A DNA stretch of 64,000 nucleotides from positions 44,946 to 108,945 of the forward strand of contig JBILKR010000006.1 in NCBI GenBank assembly GCA_044376575.1, given 5' to 3'. This document shows positions 44,862-53,847 of the stretch, one piece after another. Within the stretch, counting starts at the first letter, position 1. Every line of letters begins with the position of its first letter. Made by a program: the position numbers and the translations under genes. A model generated the notes under the pieces. The model did no database searches. It saw only the letters and a program-made list of their open reading frames with translations, and was not told the origin of the DNA. Source of the stretch: BA4 sp044376575 (lineage in GTDB: Bacteria > Bacteroidota > Bacteroidia > CAIKAF01).

Positions 44862-45383
44862 ATGAAACATCTTATAATTTTATTTTTTACTTGTCTGAGT
44901 ATATCAACATTTGCACAGCAAAATATCAAATGGCTAACCATTGAAGAAGCTATAGCATTAAACGAAACTCAGCCAAAGAAATTTTTTATTGATGTATATA
45001 CCGACTGGTGTGGATGGTGTAAAGTTATGGATCAACAAACATTTCAACACCCAGCCATTGCTGCTATGATTAATCAATACTATCATCCGGTAAAATTGAA
45101 TGCAGAACAAAAAAATGATATTGTTATCAAAGGAAAAACATACAAGTTTGTTGCCTCCGGAAGAAATGGGTATAATGAATTCGCGGCAGAAATTCTTCAA
45201 GGCAAATTAAGTTACCCAACCATTGTATATTTAGATGAAAAATTAGGCATGTTATCTCCGGTTCCCGGCTTTATGAAACCTAAAGATATTGAACCTGTTC
45301 TAAAATTTTTTGGAACCAATTCCCACCTTTCTACCAAGTGGGATGAATATCAAAAAACATTTACATCTACTATTCCGGAATAA
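44862..45383 (+). CDS. Exported thioredoxin-like protein
   Basis: This 173-residue protein has a signal peptide (MKHLIILFFTCLSISTFAQ) and a thioredoxin fold with the redox motif WCGWC in DVYTDWCGWCKVMDQQTF (about 48-52), followed by YPTIVYLDEKL with the cis-Pro. It resembles the DUF255/thioredoxin-7 group. A role in periplasmic disulfide reduction or heme-protein maturation is plausible; the oxidase and act genes need such activity, but there is no direct link. The stop overlaps menE by 14 bases. Confidence 0.85.
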   Translation: MKHLIILFFTCLSISTFAQQNIKWLTIEEAIALNETQPKKFFIDVYTDWCGWCKVMDQQTFQHPAIAAMINQYYHPVKLNAEQKNDIVIKGKTYKFVASGRNGYNEFAAEILQGKLSYPTIVYLDEKLGMLSPVPGFMKPKDIEPVLKFFGTNSHLSTKWDEYQKTFTSTIPE

Positions 45384-46419
45384 TATTTTTTTCTCTTCTT
45401 AACTTTCCGGTATCTGTATATTCAAATTGGTTTTTTAAAATCCAGTATTTAATTTTTTCGTGTTTGTCTAATAGTTGATTAACACTGACTTTTAGGTTCT
45501 CAGAAATCGGAGTAATTGAAAGTAAACCAGGAGCCTGTTGAAATAATTCATCTTTAAATGATGTAATATAAAACTCTCCTTCTTTCATAAGTCCTGCATT
45601 TATAATTTTTTTTTCTATGTTTTCAGGGTATAATTTTACTCCGCCCGAATTAATGACATCATCTTCTCTACCCAACCATTGAAATGAATACGGATCTTGA
45701 ATTTTAACAAGATCTTTCGTTATAATAATTTTGTCATGCATCATTATTTTCAAACATTGAGTAGCAGTTGTTGAAAAAACAATATGCTTTGAAATGGAAC
45801 GAAAAGAATCATCATACGTTGGTGCTATTCTTTGAACCGCCACATGCGATAACGTTTCAGTCATCCCATAGGTAAGAAAAATTTGTGATGAAAATAGTTT
45901 TAATTTCTTTTTATCCTCTTGATTTAAAACTCCGCCACCAATCAATATAATTGAAAACTGAGATAAAATTTTATATCCGTTTTTTTGATTCAGTAATTTA
46001 GAAATTTGAGCCGGTGAAAATGATATTATATTTGCATTTGTTTCGCTGCAATTTTCAGACATGTCTAAAGCTGGTTCAGCAAAAGTAATTGGTGCTCCCA
46101 AAGCCCAAGCGCGTGCAATCATCATACTTCCTCCAACAAATTTTGCAGGAATACATAGTAAAAAATGATCTGTCGGTTTTAATCGAAAATATCGAATACT
46201 GCGCTGAGCAGATTGCAAAACCTGCGCTCTTGAAAATTCTAAAATTTTTGGAGGCCCGGTTGTTCCTGATGTGTAAAATTCATAATTCGTATCGTTATCA
46301 TCGGTAAGCCAGGCCGCAAAACTATATGCATCTTTTTGCCAGCCAAAACACTGTTGACTCTTTTCAAAAAGTTCGGCATGTGATAAAACCTGCTGATTAA
46401 TGTTGATGAATTTGTTCAT
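45370..46419 (-). CDS. menE: O-succinylbenzoate-CoA ligase
   Basis: This 349-residue ANL-family adenylating enzyme activates o-succinylbenzoate for menaquinone synthesis. Motifs are YTSGTTGPPKILEFSR (P-loop), TYGMTETLSHVA, the hinge QWLGREDDVINSGGVKLYPENIE and the C-terminal DTGKLRREKN with the catalytic Lys. It is shorter than proteobacterial MenE (about 450), as usual in Bacteroidota. Its ATG overlaps the menC stop in a TGATG junction, which supports the assignment. Confidence 0.9.
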   Translation of the reverse strand: MNKFININQQVLSHAELFEKSQQCFGWQKDAYSFAAWLTDDNDTNYEFYTSGTTGPPKILEFSRAQVLQSAQRSIRYFRLKPTDHFLLCIPAKFVGGSMMIARAWALGAPITFAEPALDMSENCSETNANIISFSPAQISKLLNQKNGYKILSQFSIILIGGGVLNQEDKKKLKLFSSQIFLTYGMTETLSHVAVQRIAPTYDDSFRSISKHIVFSTTATQCLKIMMHDKIIITKDLVKIQDPYSFQWLGREDDVINSGGVKLYPENIEKKIINAGLMKEGEFYITSFKDELFQQAPGLLSITPISENLKVSVNQLLDKHEKIKYWILKNQFEYTDTGKLRREKNIIPE

Positions 46420-47531
46420 CAGATAATTTCAAGATTCCAGTCTTGATCGTTAGCATACATTAAACTGTCTCTTTGGATAACTAGTGGGGAGTCGGGATTG
46501 TTTTCATATAATTGTCCTGTTCCTAAACCTTGTGGAATCGGATTTTGTAATGTAAATACCCATTGTGCAATTGCATTTAATCCAATATTACTTTCGAGTG
46601 CTGAAGTTGCCCACCAGCCTGTATTTATTGATTCTGCTACTTCAATCCAGTCGGCACAATGCTGAAATCCACCTAACAAAGAAGGCTTAAGAATAATATA
46701 AGATGGCAATATGGTTTCCAGCAACTCTTGTTTTTCGTCTCGGTCGGTTAGTCCTATTAATTCTTCATCCAACGCAATGGGTATCGGACTGTATCTGCAC
46801 AATTCTGCCATCTCTTCCCATTGTCCTGCACGAATAGGCTGTTCAATAGAATGAATATGAAAATCAGCCAAGGTCTCCATCTTATTCAACGCGTCATCTA
46901 TATCAAATGCTCCGTTTGCATCCAGTCTGATTTCAATTTCATCATAACCAAAGGTATTTCTCAATTCCTGTAGAATGGCAATCTCATCTCTGAAATCAAT
47001 ACCTCCTATTTTTAATTTAATGGTTTTAAAACCCTGATGAATTTTTTCATTGATCTGATCAATCATGTATTGAGGCGAGCCCATCCACACCAATCCGTTG
47101 ATGGTGATTTGCTCCTTACCATCCGTAAACTTAGATGGAAAAAGAATTCTTTTACCGCCTTTAGATAAATCAATCAATGCCTGTTCAAGAGCAAAATTTA
47201 AAGAAGGGAGATGATCTAATTTTCCTGATAGTAGATTCGGATATTGATTAACTGAACGACATAAATCCGGTAATGCCTTTGTAATTTGTGTAGGAGTTTC
47301 GATGCTCAGTCCTGATAATGGAGCACATTCTCCCCAACCAATCACATCCGGATGATGTTTTTCTGATACTTTTAGATACCAGACGTCTCGATACTGTAAT
47401 GTATCTCTGGATGTCTTTGCAGGTCTTTTAAAATGAAGCCGATAAGGAATATACGTTGCCTCTAACTCATCAAAATGAAGACTTCTGATAATATCAAAAA
47501 TGTCTGGGGAATCATATTCAAAATGGCTCAT
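46419..47531 (-). CDS. menC: O-succinylbenzoate synthase
   Basis: This 370-residue enolase-superfamily enzyme dehydrates SHCHC to o-succinylbenzoate in menaquinone synthesis. The general base pair and metal ligands appear as IKLKIGG (KxK), IRLDANGAF (Asp), HSIEQPI (Glu), IALDEELIG (Asp) and IILKPSLLGG (Lys). The N-terminus YIPYRLHFKRPAKTSRDTLQ is typical of MenC in this phylum. It is seven bases after gcvP, so the two share a transcript. menF, D, H, B and A are not in the window. Confidence 0.9.
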   Translation of the reverse strand: MSHFEYDSPDIFDIIRSLHFDELEATYIPYRLHFKRPAKTSRDTLQYRDVWYLKVSEKHHPDVIGWGECAPLSGLSIETPTQITKALPDLCRSVNQYPNLLSGKLDHLPSLNFALEQALIDLSKGGKRILFPSKFTDGKEQITINGLVWMGSPQYMIDQINEKIHQGFKTIKLKIGGIDFRDEIAILQELRNTFGYDEIEIRLDANGAFDIDDALNKMETLADFHIHSIEQPIRAGQWEEMAELCRYSPIPIALDEELIGLTDRDEKQELLETILPSYIILKPSLLGGFQHCADWIEVAESINTGWWATSALESNIGLNAIAQWVFTLQNPIPQGLGTGQLYENNPDSPLVIQRDSLMYANDQDWNLEII

Positions 47532-47538
47532 TAAAAAT

Positions 47539-50421
47539 TTATTTTGTTTCTTCCAGGTAAGCTTCTAACGGCAAACAAGAACAAACCAGATTGCGATCGC
47601 CATAGGCATCATCTACACGAGATACATACGGCCAGAATTTATTTTCTTCAAGGCTCTTCATTGGGAATGCCGCCTTTTTTCTTGAATACGGACGATCCCA
47701 TTCATCTGAAGTAATCACTGAAGCAGTATGAGGAGCATGCTTTAATACGTTGTGTTCTGCATCTGCAATTCCCATTTCAATCTCTCTGATCTCTTCACGA
47801 ATACTGATTAATGCATTACAAAAACGATCAAGCTCTGCCAAAGATTCACTTTCTGTAGGCTCAATCATTAATGTACCTGCTACCGGGAAAGATACCGTTG
47901 GTGCATGGAATCCATAATCCATTAAACGCTTGGCAATGTCCACCACTTCTATGCCTGCCGATTTTTTAAATTGGCGACAATCAACAATAAATTCATGTGC
48001 TACTCTTCCGTTTTCAGCTGTATAAAGAATTGGATATGCCTGTGAAATTCTTTCTTTCATGTAATTGGCATTACATATCGCCATCTCCGTACTTTTCTTC
48101 AATCCTCTTCCGCCGAGCATCTTAATATAACCATAAGAAATCAGTAAAATCAGTGAACTTCCCCAAGGTGCTGCAGAAATTGCCGGAATACCTTTATCCC
48201 CACCCGTTTTTACCAAAGGGTGTGATGGTAAAAATGGCGCAAGATGTGATTTAACACCAATCGGCCCAACACCTGGACCTCCTCCGCCATGAGGAATTGC
48301 AAATGTCTTGTGTAAATTCAAGTGACAAACATCTGCACCAATTCTTGCCGGACTGGTTAATGCAACCTGTGCATTCATGTTTGCACCATCCATGTAAACC
48401 TGTCCTCCATGATGATGCACAATATCTGTTACCTCCATAATGGTTTCTTCATATACCCCGTGAGTAGATGGATATGTAACCATTAATGCACTTAATGTTT
48501 CGCTGTATTTTTCAGCTTTTTCTTTCAAATCAGCAAGATCAATATTTCCAAGTTCATCACATTTTACAACTACTACCTGCATCCCCGCCATAACAGCACT
48601 CGCAGGATTTGTTCCGTGCGCAGAAGAAGGAATCAATACAACATTACGTTTTACATCTCCTCTGCTTTCATGATATGCGCGTATCACCATTAAACCGGCA
48701 TATTCTCCCTGAGCTCCGGAATTGGGCTGAAGAGATACAGCATCAAATCCGGTTACTTCAGCCAGGTCTCTTTCAAGAGTTGTAATTACCTGAGTATATC
48801 CGTTGGCCTGATCAACAGGCGCGAAAGGATGTATTGCATTAAATTCGGGCCAGCTAAGAGGCATCATCTCTGATGCTGCGTTCAGTTTCATTGTGCATGA
48901 CCCTAATGAAATCATTGAATAATTGAGCGCGATATCTCGGCTTTCCAACTTTTTAATATAACGCATCAATTCTGTTTCTGAATGATAAGAATTAAATACG
49001 TGTGCGGTTAAATATGGCGTTTTACGTTGTAAACCAGCAGGTATCAAGCTGTTTTGATTTTCGAGTTCATCATCACTGATTGAATTGGGTTGCAATCCGG
49101 CGGCTTTTGCAAAAACTGAAAGAATCAAATTCAATTCAGCCAGATCTGTGGTTTCATCAACAGAAATACCAATGGTTCCATCCGAATAGTAAAAGAAATT
49201 ACATTCTTTTTCTAACGCTTTTTTCTTTATGGTTTCTGCATTCGCAGGGCCAGATAATACTTTTACTGTATCAAAAAGCTGACTGCTGGTTGCAAAGCCA
49301 AGTGTCTGAAGTTTGGATGCCAAAACACCCGCTTTTTTATGTGTATGTTCTGCAATCTCTTTAATTCCTTTCGGTCCGTGATAAACAGCATACATAGAAG
49401 CCATGATGGCAAGCAGTGCCTGTGCTGTACAAATATTTGACGTGGCCCTGTCTCTTTTAATATGTTGTTCTCTTGTTTGCAATGACATCCTCAACGCCGG
49501 TTTGCCATTCACATCAACCGAAACACCAATAATTCTTCCCGGAATAAATCGCTGATATTCTTTTTTAGTTGCAAAGAATGCGGCATGCGGCCCACCATAA
49601 CCCATCGGTACTCCGAAGCGCTGAGAGCTGCCCACAACGATATCTGCTCCCCATTCTCCCGGAGGCGTTAATAATACCAAACTCAATAAATCAGTAGCAA
49701 CAGTTACAAGAATATTTTTAGCATGTGCCTGTTCTGTTAATCCTTTAAAATCATGAACTTCACCATTGGCATCAGGATATTGAACAATCATTCCAAAAAA
49801 TGATTCATCAGGGGTAAAACTTTTCGGATTACCAATGACCAACTCAATACCTAACGGAGCCGATCTGGTTTTTAAAACATCTATTGTTTGAGCAAAACAA
49901 GAGTCAGCTACAAAATATTTTACTACATTATTTTTTTCCTGTTCTTTGCTTCGCATGTGGAAACTCATTGCCATTGCTTCAGCAGCAGCTGTTGCTTCAT
50001 CCAATAAAGAGGCATTTGCCAGTTCCATTCCTGTAAAATCAAGAACCATCGTTTGAAAATTCAGGATGGCTTCCATTCGGCCTTGTGCAATCTCTGCCTG
50101 ATAAGGAGTATATGCGGTGTACCACCCCGGATTCTCAAATATATTTCGCAGAATCGGAGACGGCGTAAATGTGCCGTAATAACCCTGACCAATAAAATTT
50201 TTATACAATTTATTTTTTTGTGCAACCTCCCAAATATGTCTTAAATAATGTCTTTCACTAAGCCCCTCTTCTATATTCAGCGGAGAGGTATTCATAATTT
50301 TTGAAGGTACTACCTGATTGATAAGTTCATCAACAGAAGAAACATTTAATACATTCAACATGGTGGCAACCTGTTCCGCATCTGGTCCTACATGTCTCTT
50401 TTCAAACTGATTCCTTGGCAT
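47539..50421 (-). CDS. gcvP: Glycine dehydrogenase (decarboxylating), P protein
   Basis: This 960-residue fused P protein decarboxylates glycine and passes the methylamine to GcvH. The start FEKRHVGPDAEQVATML is typical. Two homologous halves are seen; the PLP Lys is in CHLNLHKTFAIPHGGGGPGVGPIGV, within the second. Full length matches the alpha2-type enzyme of E. coli. It lies upstream of menC with seven bases between them, an unusual partner, while gcvH is 4.8 kb away on the other strand and gcvT is not in the window. Confidence 0.97.
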   Translation of the reverse strand: MPRNQFEKRHVGPDAEQVATMLNVLNVSSVDELINQVVPSKIMNTSPLNIEEGLSERHYLRHIWEVAQKNKLYKNFIGQGYYGTFTPSPILRNIFENPGWYTAYTPYQAEIAQGRMEAILNFQTMVLDFTGMELANASLLDEATAAAEAMAMSFHMRSKEQEKNNVVKYFVADSCFAQTIDVLKTRSAPLGIELVIGNPKSFTPDESFFGMIVQYPDANGEVHDFKGLTEQAHAKNILVTVATDLLSLVLLTPPGEWGADIVVGSSQRFGVPMGYGGPHAAFFATKKEYQRFIPGRIIGVSVDVNGKPALRMSLQTREQHIKRDRATSNICTAQALLAIMASMYAVYHGPKGIKEIAEHTHKKAGVLASKLQTLGFATSSQLFDTVKVLSGPANAETIKKKALEKECNFFYYSDGTIGISVDETTDLAELNLILSVFAKAAGLQPNSISDDELENQNSLIPAGLQRKTPYLTAHVFNSYHSETELMRYIKKLESRDIALNYSMISLGSCTMKLNAASEMMPLSWPEFNAIHPFAPVDQANGYTQVITTLERDLAEVTGFDAVSLQPNSGAQGEYAGLMVIRAYHESRGDVKRNVVLIPSSAHGTNPASAVMAGMQVVVVKCDELGNIDLADLKEKAEKYSETLSALMVTYPSTHGVYEETIMEVTDIVHHHGGQVYMDGANMNAQVALTSPARIGADVCHLNLHKTFAIPHGGGGPGVGPIGVKSHLAPFLPSHPLVKTGGDKGIPAISAAPWGSSLILLISYGYIKMLGGRGLKKSTEMAICNANYMKERISQAYPILYTAENGRVAHEFIVDCRQFKKSAGIEVVDIAKRLMDYGFHAPTVSFPVAGTLMIEPTESESLAELDRFCNALISIREEIREIEMGIADAEHNVLKHAPHTASVITSDEWDRPYSRKKAAFPMKSLEENKFWPYVSRVDDAYGDRNLVCSCLPLEAYLEETK

Positions 50422-50506
50422 ATTTCAATAATTTATTAGATGCAAAATTAAATAATATTAGGAGAGTAAAAATCTAATCTTACATGAATGATTAACAACC
50501 TTTCCG

Positions 50507-50536
50507 TTGTTGTGTTTAAAAATTCAATTAGGTTTG
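50507..50536 (+). promoter_or_regulatory. Bacteroidota-type promoter for the 50541-kynU-elbB operon
   Basis: TTG at 50507-50509 is followed after 19 bases by TAGGTTTG at 50529-50536. The next ATG is at 50541, at or within a few bases of the expected transcription start, so the first message may have no leader. Confidence 0.6.
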
Positions 50537-50540
50537 TAAA

Positions 50541-51356
50541 ATGAATAGAAAATTCTATTATAAACGGATTTCAATTTATAGCATCTATTTGATGTTGATA
50601 CTGTTTTTTTCTTTTTCATTTCAATCTATGGCTCAGGATGTTATACTATTATTGAATGGCAAAGAAATTTCAGGCATAATTAACAGGGAAGATGAAGAAT
50701 ATATTTACTACACAGCATTAAGCAGCCCTTTTCGGAGGGATAAATCTGATATACTGGAGATAAGAAAAACGGATATTACTATATTTCCGGTGAACAAAGA
50801 AGAGTTGGTTTTAGTAATGGATCAGTTTGATAAAAAAAGTTCTGAATTACGATTCCACAAAAAATTAAAGGAAAAACGGGTAAAAAAAAGGGATGTTTTC
50901 TCATGCCAAATCAAAAATTTTGAACCATTTTCGCCCTACGAAGACAGCATATCTATATCAATGAACGAAAAGGTAATGTATTGGCAGGACACCCTCAATC
51001 CTGATTTTTTTTACACCGAAGAAGAAATGAAAGCATGGGTGATGGGAAGACGGTCGGCAAGGAAATATTTCAAATCAATTGCTTCTACGCTGGGAGGTGT
51101 TGCTTCCGGATTTGGGGGGGGGATGATTAATCTTTTTTATTCGCCAATTCCTGCGGTGGTTTACACTGTAATCAACGGGGTTATTAAACCTCGGGTAAAA
51201 CATACAGGTCCGGAGGATGCACCTTATCTGAATAATGAATTGTTTATTGCCGGTTATCAGCGTCAGGCGACCAAAAAAAAATGGTTGAACTCTGTATTAG
51301 GTGCACTGCCGGGACTTGCAGGGGGAATATTGATTAATCATTTTCTTATTAAATAA
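50541..51356 (+). CDS. Uncharacterised exported/membrane protein with glycine-rich hydrophobic C-terminus
   Basis: This 271-residue protein has a signal peptide ending QSMAQ (about residue 32), then DVILLLNGKEISGIINREDEEYIYY, a small beta domain of a type common in Bacteroidota hypothetical proteins. A very basic central part (about 107-121) follows, then two hydrophobic glycine-rich segments: TLGGVASGFGGGMINLF and VLGALPGLAGGILINHF, either of which could insert in a membrane. I do not recognise a family. It leads an operon with kynU (three-base gap) and elbB. A run of nine G lies in the codons for Gly192-194, in a gene that is otherwise AT-rich. Confidence 0.72.
   Translation: MNRKFYYKRISIYSIYLMLILFFSFSFQSMAQDVILLLNGKEISGIINREDEEYIYYTALSSPFRRDKSDILEIRKTDITIFPVNKEELVLVMDQFDKKSSELRFHKKLKEKRVKKRDVFSCQIKNFEPFSPYEDSISISMNEKVMYWQDTLNPDFFYTEEEMKAWVMGRRSARKYFKSIASTLGGVASGFGGGMINLFYSPIPAVVYTVINGVIKPRVKHTGPEDAPYLNNELFIAGYQRQATKKKWLNSVLGALPGLAGGILINHFLIK
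51114..51122 (+). repeat. Nine-G homopolymer inside a coding region
   Basis: Nine consecutive G encode Gly192-Gly194 of the unknown membrane protein. Such a run is rare in this AT-rich sequence and could slip during replication. A one-base change would alter the frame and remove the last third of the protein. Confidence 0.9.
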
Positions 51357-51359
51357 TAT

Positions 51360-52640
51360 ATGCATTTTGAAAATTCAGCATCATTTGCGGTCAGTCAGGA
51401 TCATTATGATGAATTAAGTAAATTCAGAAAACAGTTTTTTATTCCCCGTTTTCAAAACGAAGAGTGTGTTTATTTTACAGGCAACTCATTAGGTCTTCAG
51501 CCTTTAAAGACTGAAGAATATGTGATGCAGGAAATAGAAGACTGGAAAAGGTTCGGCGTAGAAGGTCATTTTCACGCAAAAAATCCATGGTTTTCATACC
51601 ATGAACCCTTTTCTGAATTATTGGCTCCCATAGTGGGTGCCAATTCAAATGAAGTGGTGGCAATGGGTTCACTAACAGCCAATCTTCATTTTTTACTGGT
51701 TTCATTTTATCGTCCAACACCTGCGAGATATAAGATAATATGTGAGAAAAAAAGTTTCCCGTCAGACCATTACGCCCTCGACTCGCAGGTTCGCTTTCAC
51801 GGGTTTAGCCCTGAAGATGCTATCATTGAAATTGGGCCAAGAGACGGAGAAACTATGATACGTCATGAGGATATTATTACCTGTATTCAAGAAAATAAAG
51901 ATTCTTTAGCGTTGGTAATGATGGGTGGTGTAAATTATTATACCGGTCAGTTTTTTGATCTTAGGCAAATCACAAAAGAGGCCCATCTTGCCGGTGCAAT
52001 GGCCGGGTTTGATCTTGCACACGCTGCCGGAAATGTAATATTACAACTTCATGACTGGGATGTTGACTTTGCAGCATGGTGCTCATACAAATATTTGAAC
52101 TCAGGACCCGGAAGTGTTGCAGGTATTTTTGTGCATGAAAAACATTGTCATGATAATAATATTCCTCGATTTGAAGGATGGTGGGGAAATAAATCTGATA
52201 GTCGTTTTCAAATGAACAGAAAAATAGATCCATTCCACACAGCAGAAGCATGGCAATTGAGTAACGCACCAGTTTTTTCTATGGCGCCACATAGGGCTGC
52301 ATTAGAAATTTTTAATGAAGCGGGTATGAATTCTTTAAGAGCAAAAAGTGAAAAACTAACTGCATACATCCATTTTTTAATGGAGGATCTCAACCAGCAA
52401 TTTGATCAGCCAAAGATAAAAATACTAACACCTACGGATAAAAATTACAGGGGATGTCAGCTTTCTCTGGAAGTAGAAGGCGGGAAAAAAATATTTGATT
52501 TTATTTCTCAACATGGTGTTATTGCCGACTGGAGAGAACCTTCTGTAATTCGCATTGCACCCGTTCCTTTGTATAACAGCTATGCTGATGTTTATAAATT
52601 TAGTGTAATTTTAAAACAAGCTTTTAATTCTGTTTTATAA
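51360..52640 (+). CDS. kynU: Kynureninase
   Basis: This 426-residue PLP enzyme cleaves kynurenine to anthranilate and alanine. Signatures are VYFTGNSLGLQPLKT, EGHFHAKNPWFSYHEPF, MGSLTANLHFLL, FPSDHYALDSQ, FDLAHAAGNVILQLHDWDVDFAAW and the PLP-binding Lys244 in WCSYKYLNSGPGSVAG. The C-terminal DWREPSVIRIAPVPLYNSY is also typical. It indicates tryptophan breakdown or de novo NAD synthesis from tryptophan; no other kyn gene is in the window. The stop overlaps the elbB start by one base. Confidence 0.96.
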   Translation: MHFENSASFAVSQDHYDELSKFRKQFFIPRFQNEECVYFTGNSLGLQPLKTEEYVMQEIEDWKRFGVEGHFHAKNPWFSYHEPFSELLAPIVGANSNEVVAMGSLTANLHFLLVSFYRPTPARYKIICEKKSFPSDHYALDSQVRFHGFSPEDAIIEIGPRDGETMIRHEDIITCIQENKDSLALVMMGGVNYYTGQFFDLRQITKEAHLAGAMAGFDLAHAAGNVILQLHDWDVDFAAWCSYKYLNSGPGSVAGIFVHEKHCHDNNIPRFEGWWGNKSDSRFQMNRKIDPFHTAEAWQLSNAPVFSMAPHRAALEIFNEAGMNSLRAKSEKLTAYIHFLMEDLNQQFDQPKIKILTPTDKNYRGCQLSLEVEGGKKIFDFISQHGVIADWREPSVIRIAPVPLYNSYADVYKFSVILKQAFNSVL

Positions 52641-53323
52641 TGAAAAAAATAGGAGTCTTACTTTCAGGATGTGGCGTTTTTGATGGCGCTGAAATTCATG
52701 AAGCCGTGCTTACTTTACTTGCTATTCAGGAAAACAATGCCACTGCGGTTTGTTTTGCACCCAACCGTGATCAGCATCACGTGGTGAATCATTTAACCGG
52801 AGAAGAAATGCAGGAGAAAAGAAATATGCTAATTGAAGCCGCAAGAATTGCACGCGGAGACATACAATCACTTGATAAATTTGATGCCTCACAACTTGAT
52901 GCATTAATCATTCCGGGAGGATTCGGAGCAGCTAAAAACTTAACCCAATGGGCTTTTCAGGGACCACAAGGAGATGTATTGCCCGAAGTAAAAGATGCGA
53001 TTGTTTCCATGATTAAACAGGGAAAGCCTGTAGGTGCCATGTGTATGGCTCCCGTTGCGGTGGCGAAGGCACTTGAGGGAAGTAACATTCATGCTACTTT
53101 AACCGTAGGTAGCACCAGCTCCGGCTCACCTTATGAAATTCAAGCAATCAGTGAGGGGATCAATAAAACAGGAGCGCATGCCGAAATGAAAACGATTCAT
53201 GAAATTTCAATTGACAAGGAAAATAAGATTGTTACAGCTCCTTGCTATATGATGCATGCAAACATCAGTGAGGTTCGAAATAATATCAAGCAATTAACTG
53301 ATACGCTGTTTTCACTCATGTGA
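52640..53323 (+). CDS. elbB: ElbB-type DJ-1/PfpI family glyoxalase
   Basis: This 227-residue member of the DJ-1/PfpI superfamily begins IGVLLSGCGVFDGAEIHEAVLTLLAI, the ElbB signature. The nucleophile elbow is GAMCMAPVAVAK, with Cys as the expected catalytic residue, preceded by LIIPGGFGAAKNL with the conserved Glu/Gly region. The E. coli ElbB has weak glyoxalase activity and was linked to isoprenoid synthesis, so the physiological role is unclear. Its TAATG junction with kynU means both are translated together. Confidence 0.92.
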   Translation: MKKIGVLLSGCGVFDGAEIHEAVLTLLAIQENNATAVCFAPNRDQHHVVNHLTGEEMQEKRNMLIEAARIARGDIQSLDKFDASQLDALIIPGGFGAAKNLTQWAFQGPQGDVLPEVKDAIVSMIKQGKPVGAMCMAPVAVAKALEGSNIHATLTVGSTSSGSPYEIQAISEGINKTGAHAEMKTIHEISIDKENKIVTAPCYMMHANISEVRNNIKQLTDTLFSLM

Positions 53324-53339
53324 ATTCGCGATTAAAATG

Positions 53340-53347
53340 TATATTTG
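53340..53347 (+). promoter_or_regulatory. Possible -7 element before ssb
   Basis: TATATTTG fits TAnnTTTG, 30 bases before the ssb ATG. No clear TTTG lies 19 bases upstream. Confidence 0.4.
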
Positions 53348-53377
53348 TTGATATTAATAAACTAAGTAAATTAAATT

Positions 53378-53824
53378 ATGGCGGGAATCAATAAAGTCAT
53401 CTTATTAGGAAATCTGGGAAAAGATCCGGAGGTCAGAAACCTTGAAAATGGATCTATCGTCGCTAAATTTCCATTAGCAACCAGCGAAACCTATAAAAAT
53501 AAAAACGGCGAAAAAATAGAAACTACAGAATGGCATAACATTGTGCTGTGGAGGGGGCTTGCAGAAATCGCAGAAAAGTTTCTTCGCAAAGGAAGTAAGG
53601 TATATATTGAAGGAAAAATTCGTACGCGAAGCTATGATGATAAAGACGGAAATAAAAAATACATTACAGAAATTGAAGGAGATAATTTATTAATGTTAGA
53701 TGGGAAACCGGAGAGAACAGATGGCTCTGACACAACAATAAATAGTGGAACTACTCCTACAGCTACCCCTACTTCTATTCCAGCGGACACTTCATCAGAA
53801 AAAGATCACAACCTTCCTTTTTAA
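53378..53824 (+). CDS. ssb: Single-stranded DNA-binding protein
   Basis: This 148-residue protein has the OB-fold SSB start AGINKVILLGNLGKDPEVRNLENG, WHNIVLWRGLAEIAEKFLRKGSKVYIEGKI and a Ser/Thr/Pro-rich linker, ending in DHNLPF, the acidic-tip partner-binding tail in a form with His/Asn instead of the usual Asp. It lies 23 bases upstream of gldE, the gene order ssb-gldE-gldD that recurs in Bacteroidota. Confidence 0.96.
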   Translation: MAGINKVILLGNLGKDPEVRNLENGSIVAKFPLATSETYKNKNGEKIETTEWHNIVLWRGLAEIAEKFLRKGSKVYIEGKIRTRSYDDKDGNKKYITEIEGDNLLMLDGKPERTDGSDTTINSGTTPTATPTSIPADTSSEKDHNLPF

Positions 53825-53847
53825 TTGTAAAATTAATTCACCTTCTT

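Noticed and set aside
45365..45390. Palindrome TATTCCGGAATA followed by T run as terminator of the thioredoxin-like gene
   Set aside because: The repeat has no loop, so the usable stem is only about four bases.
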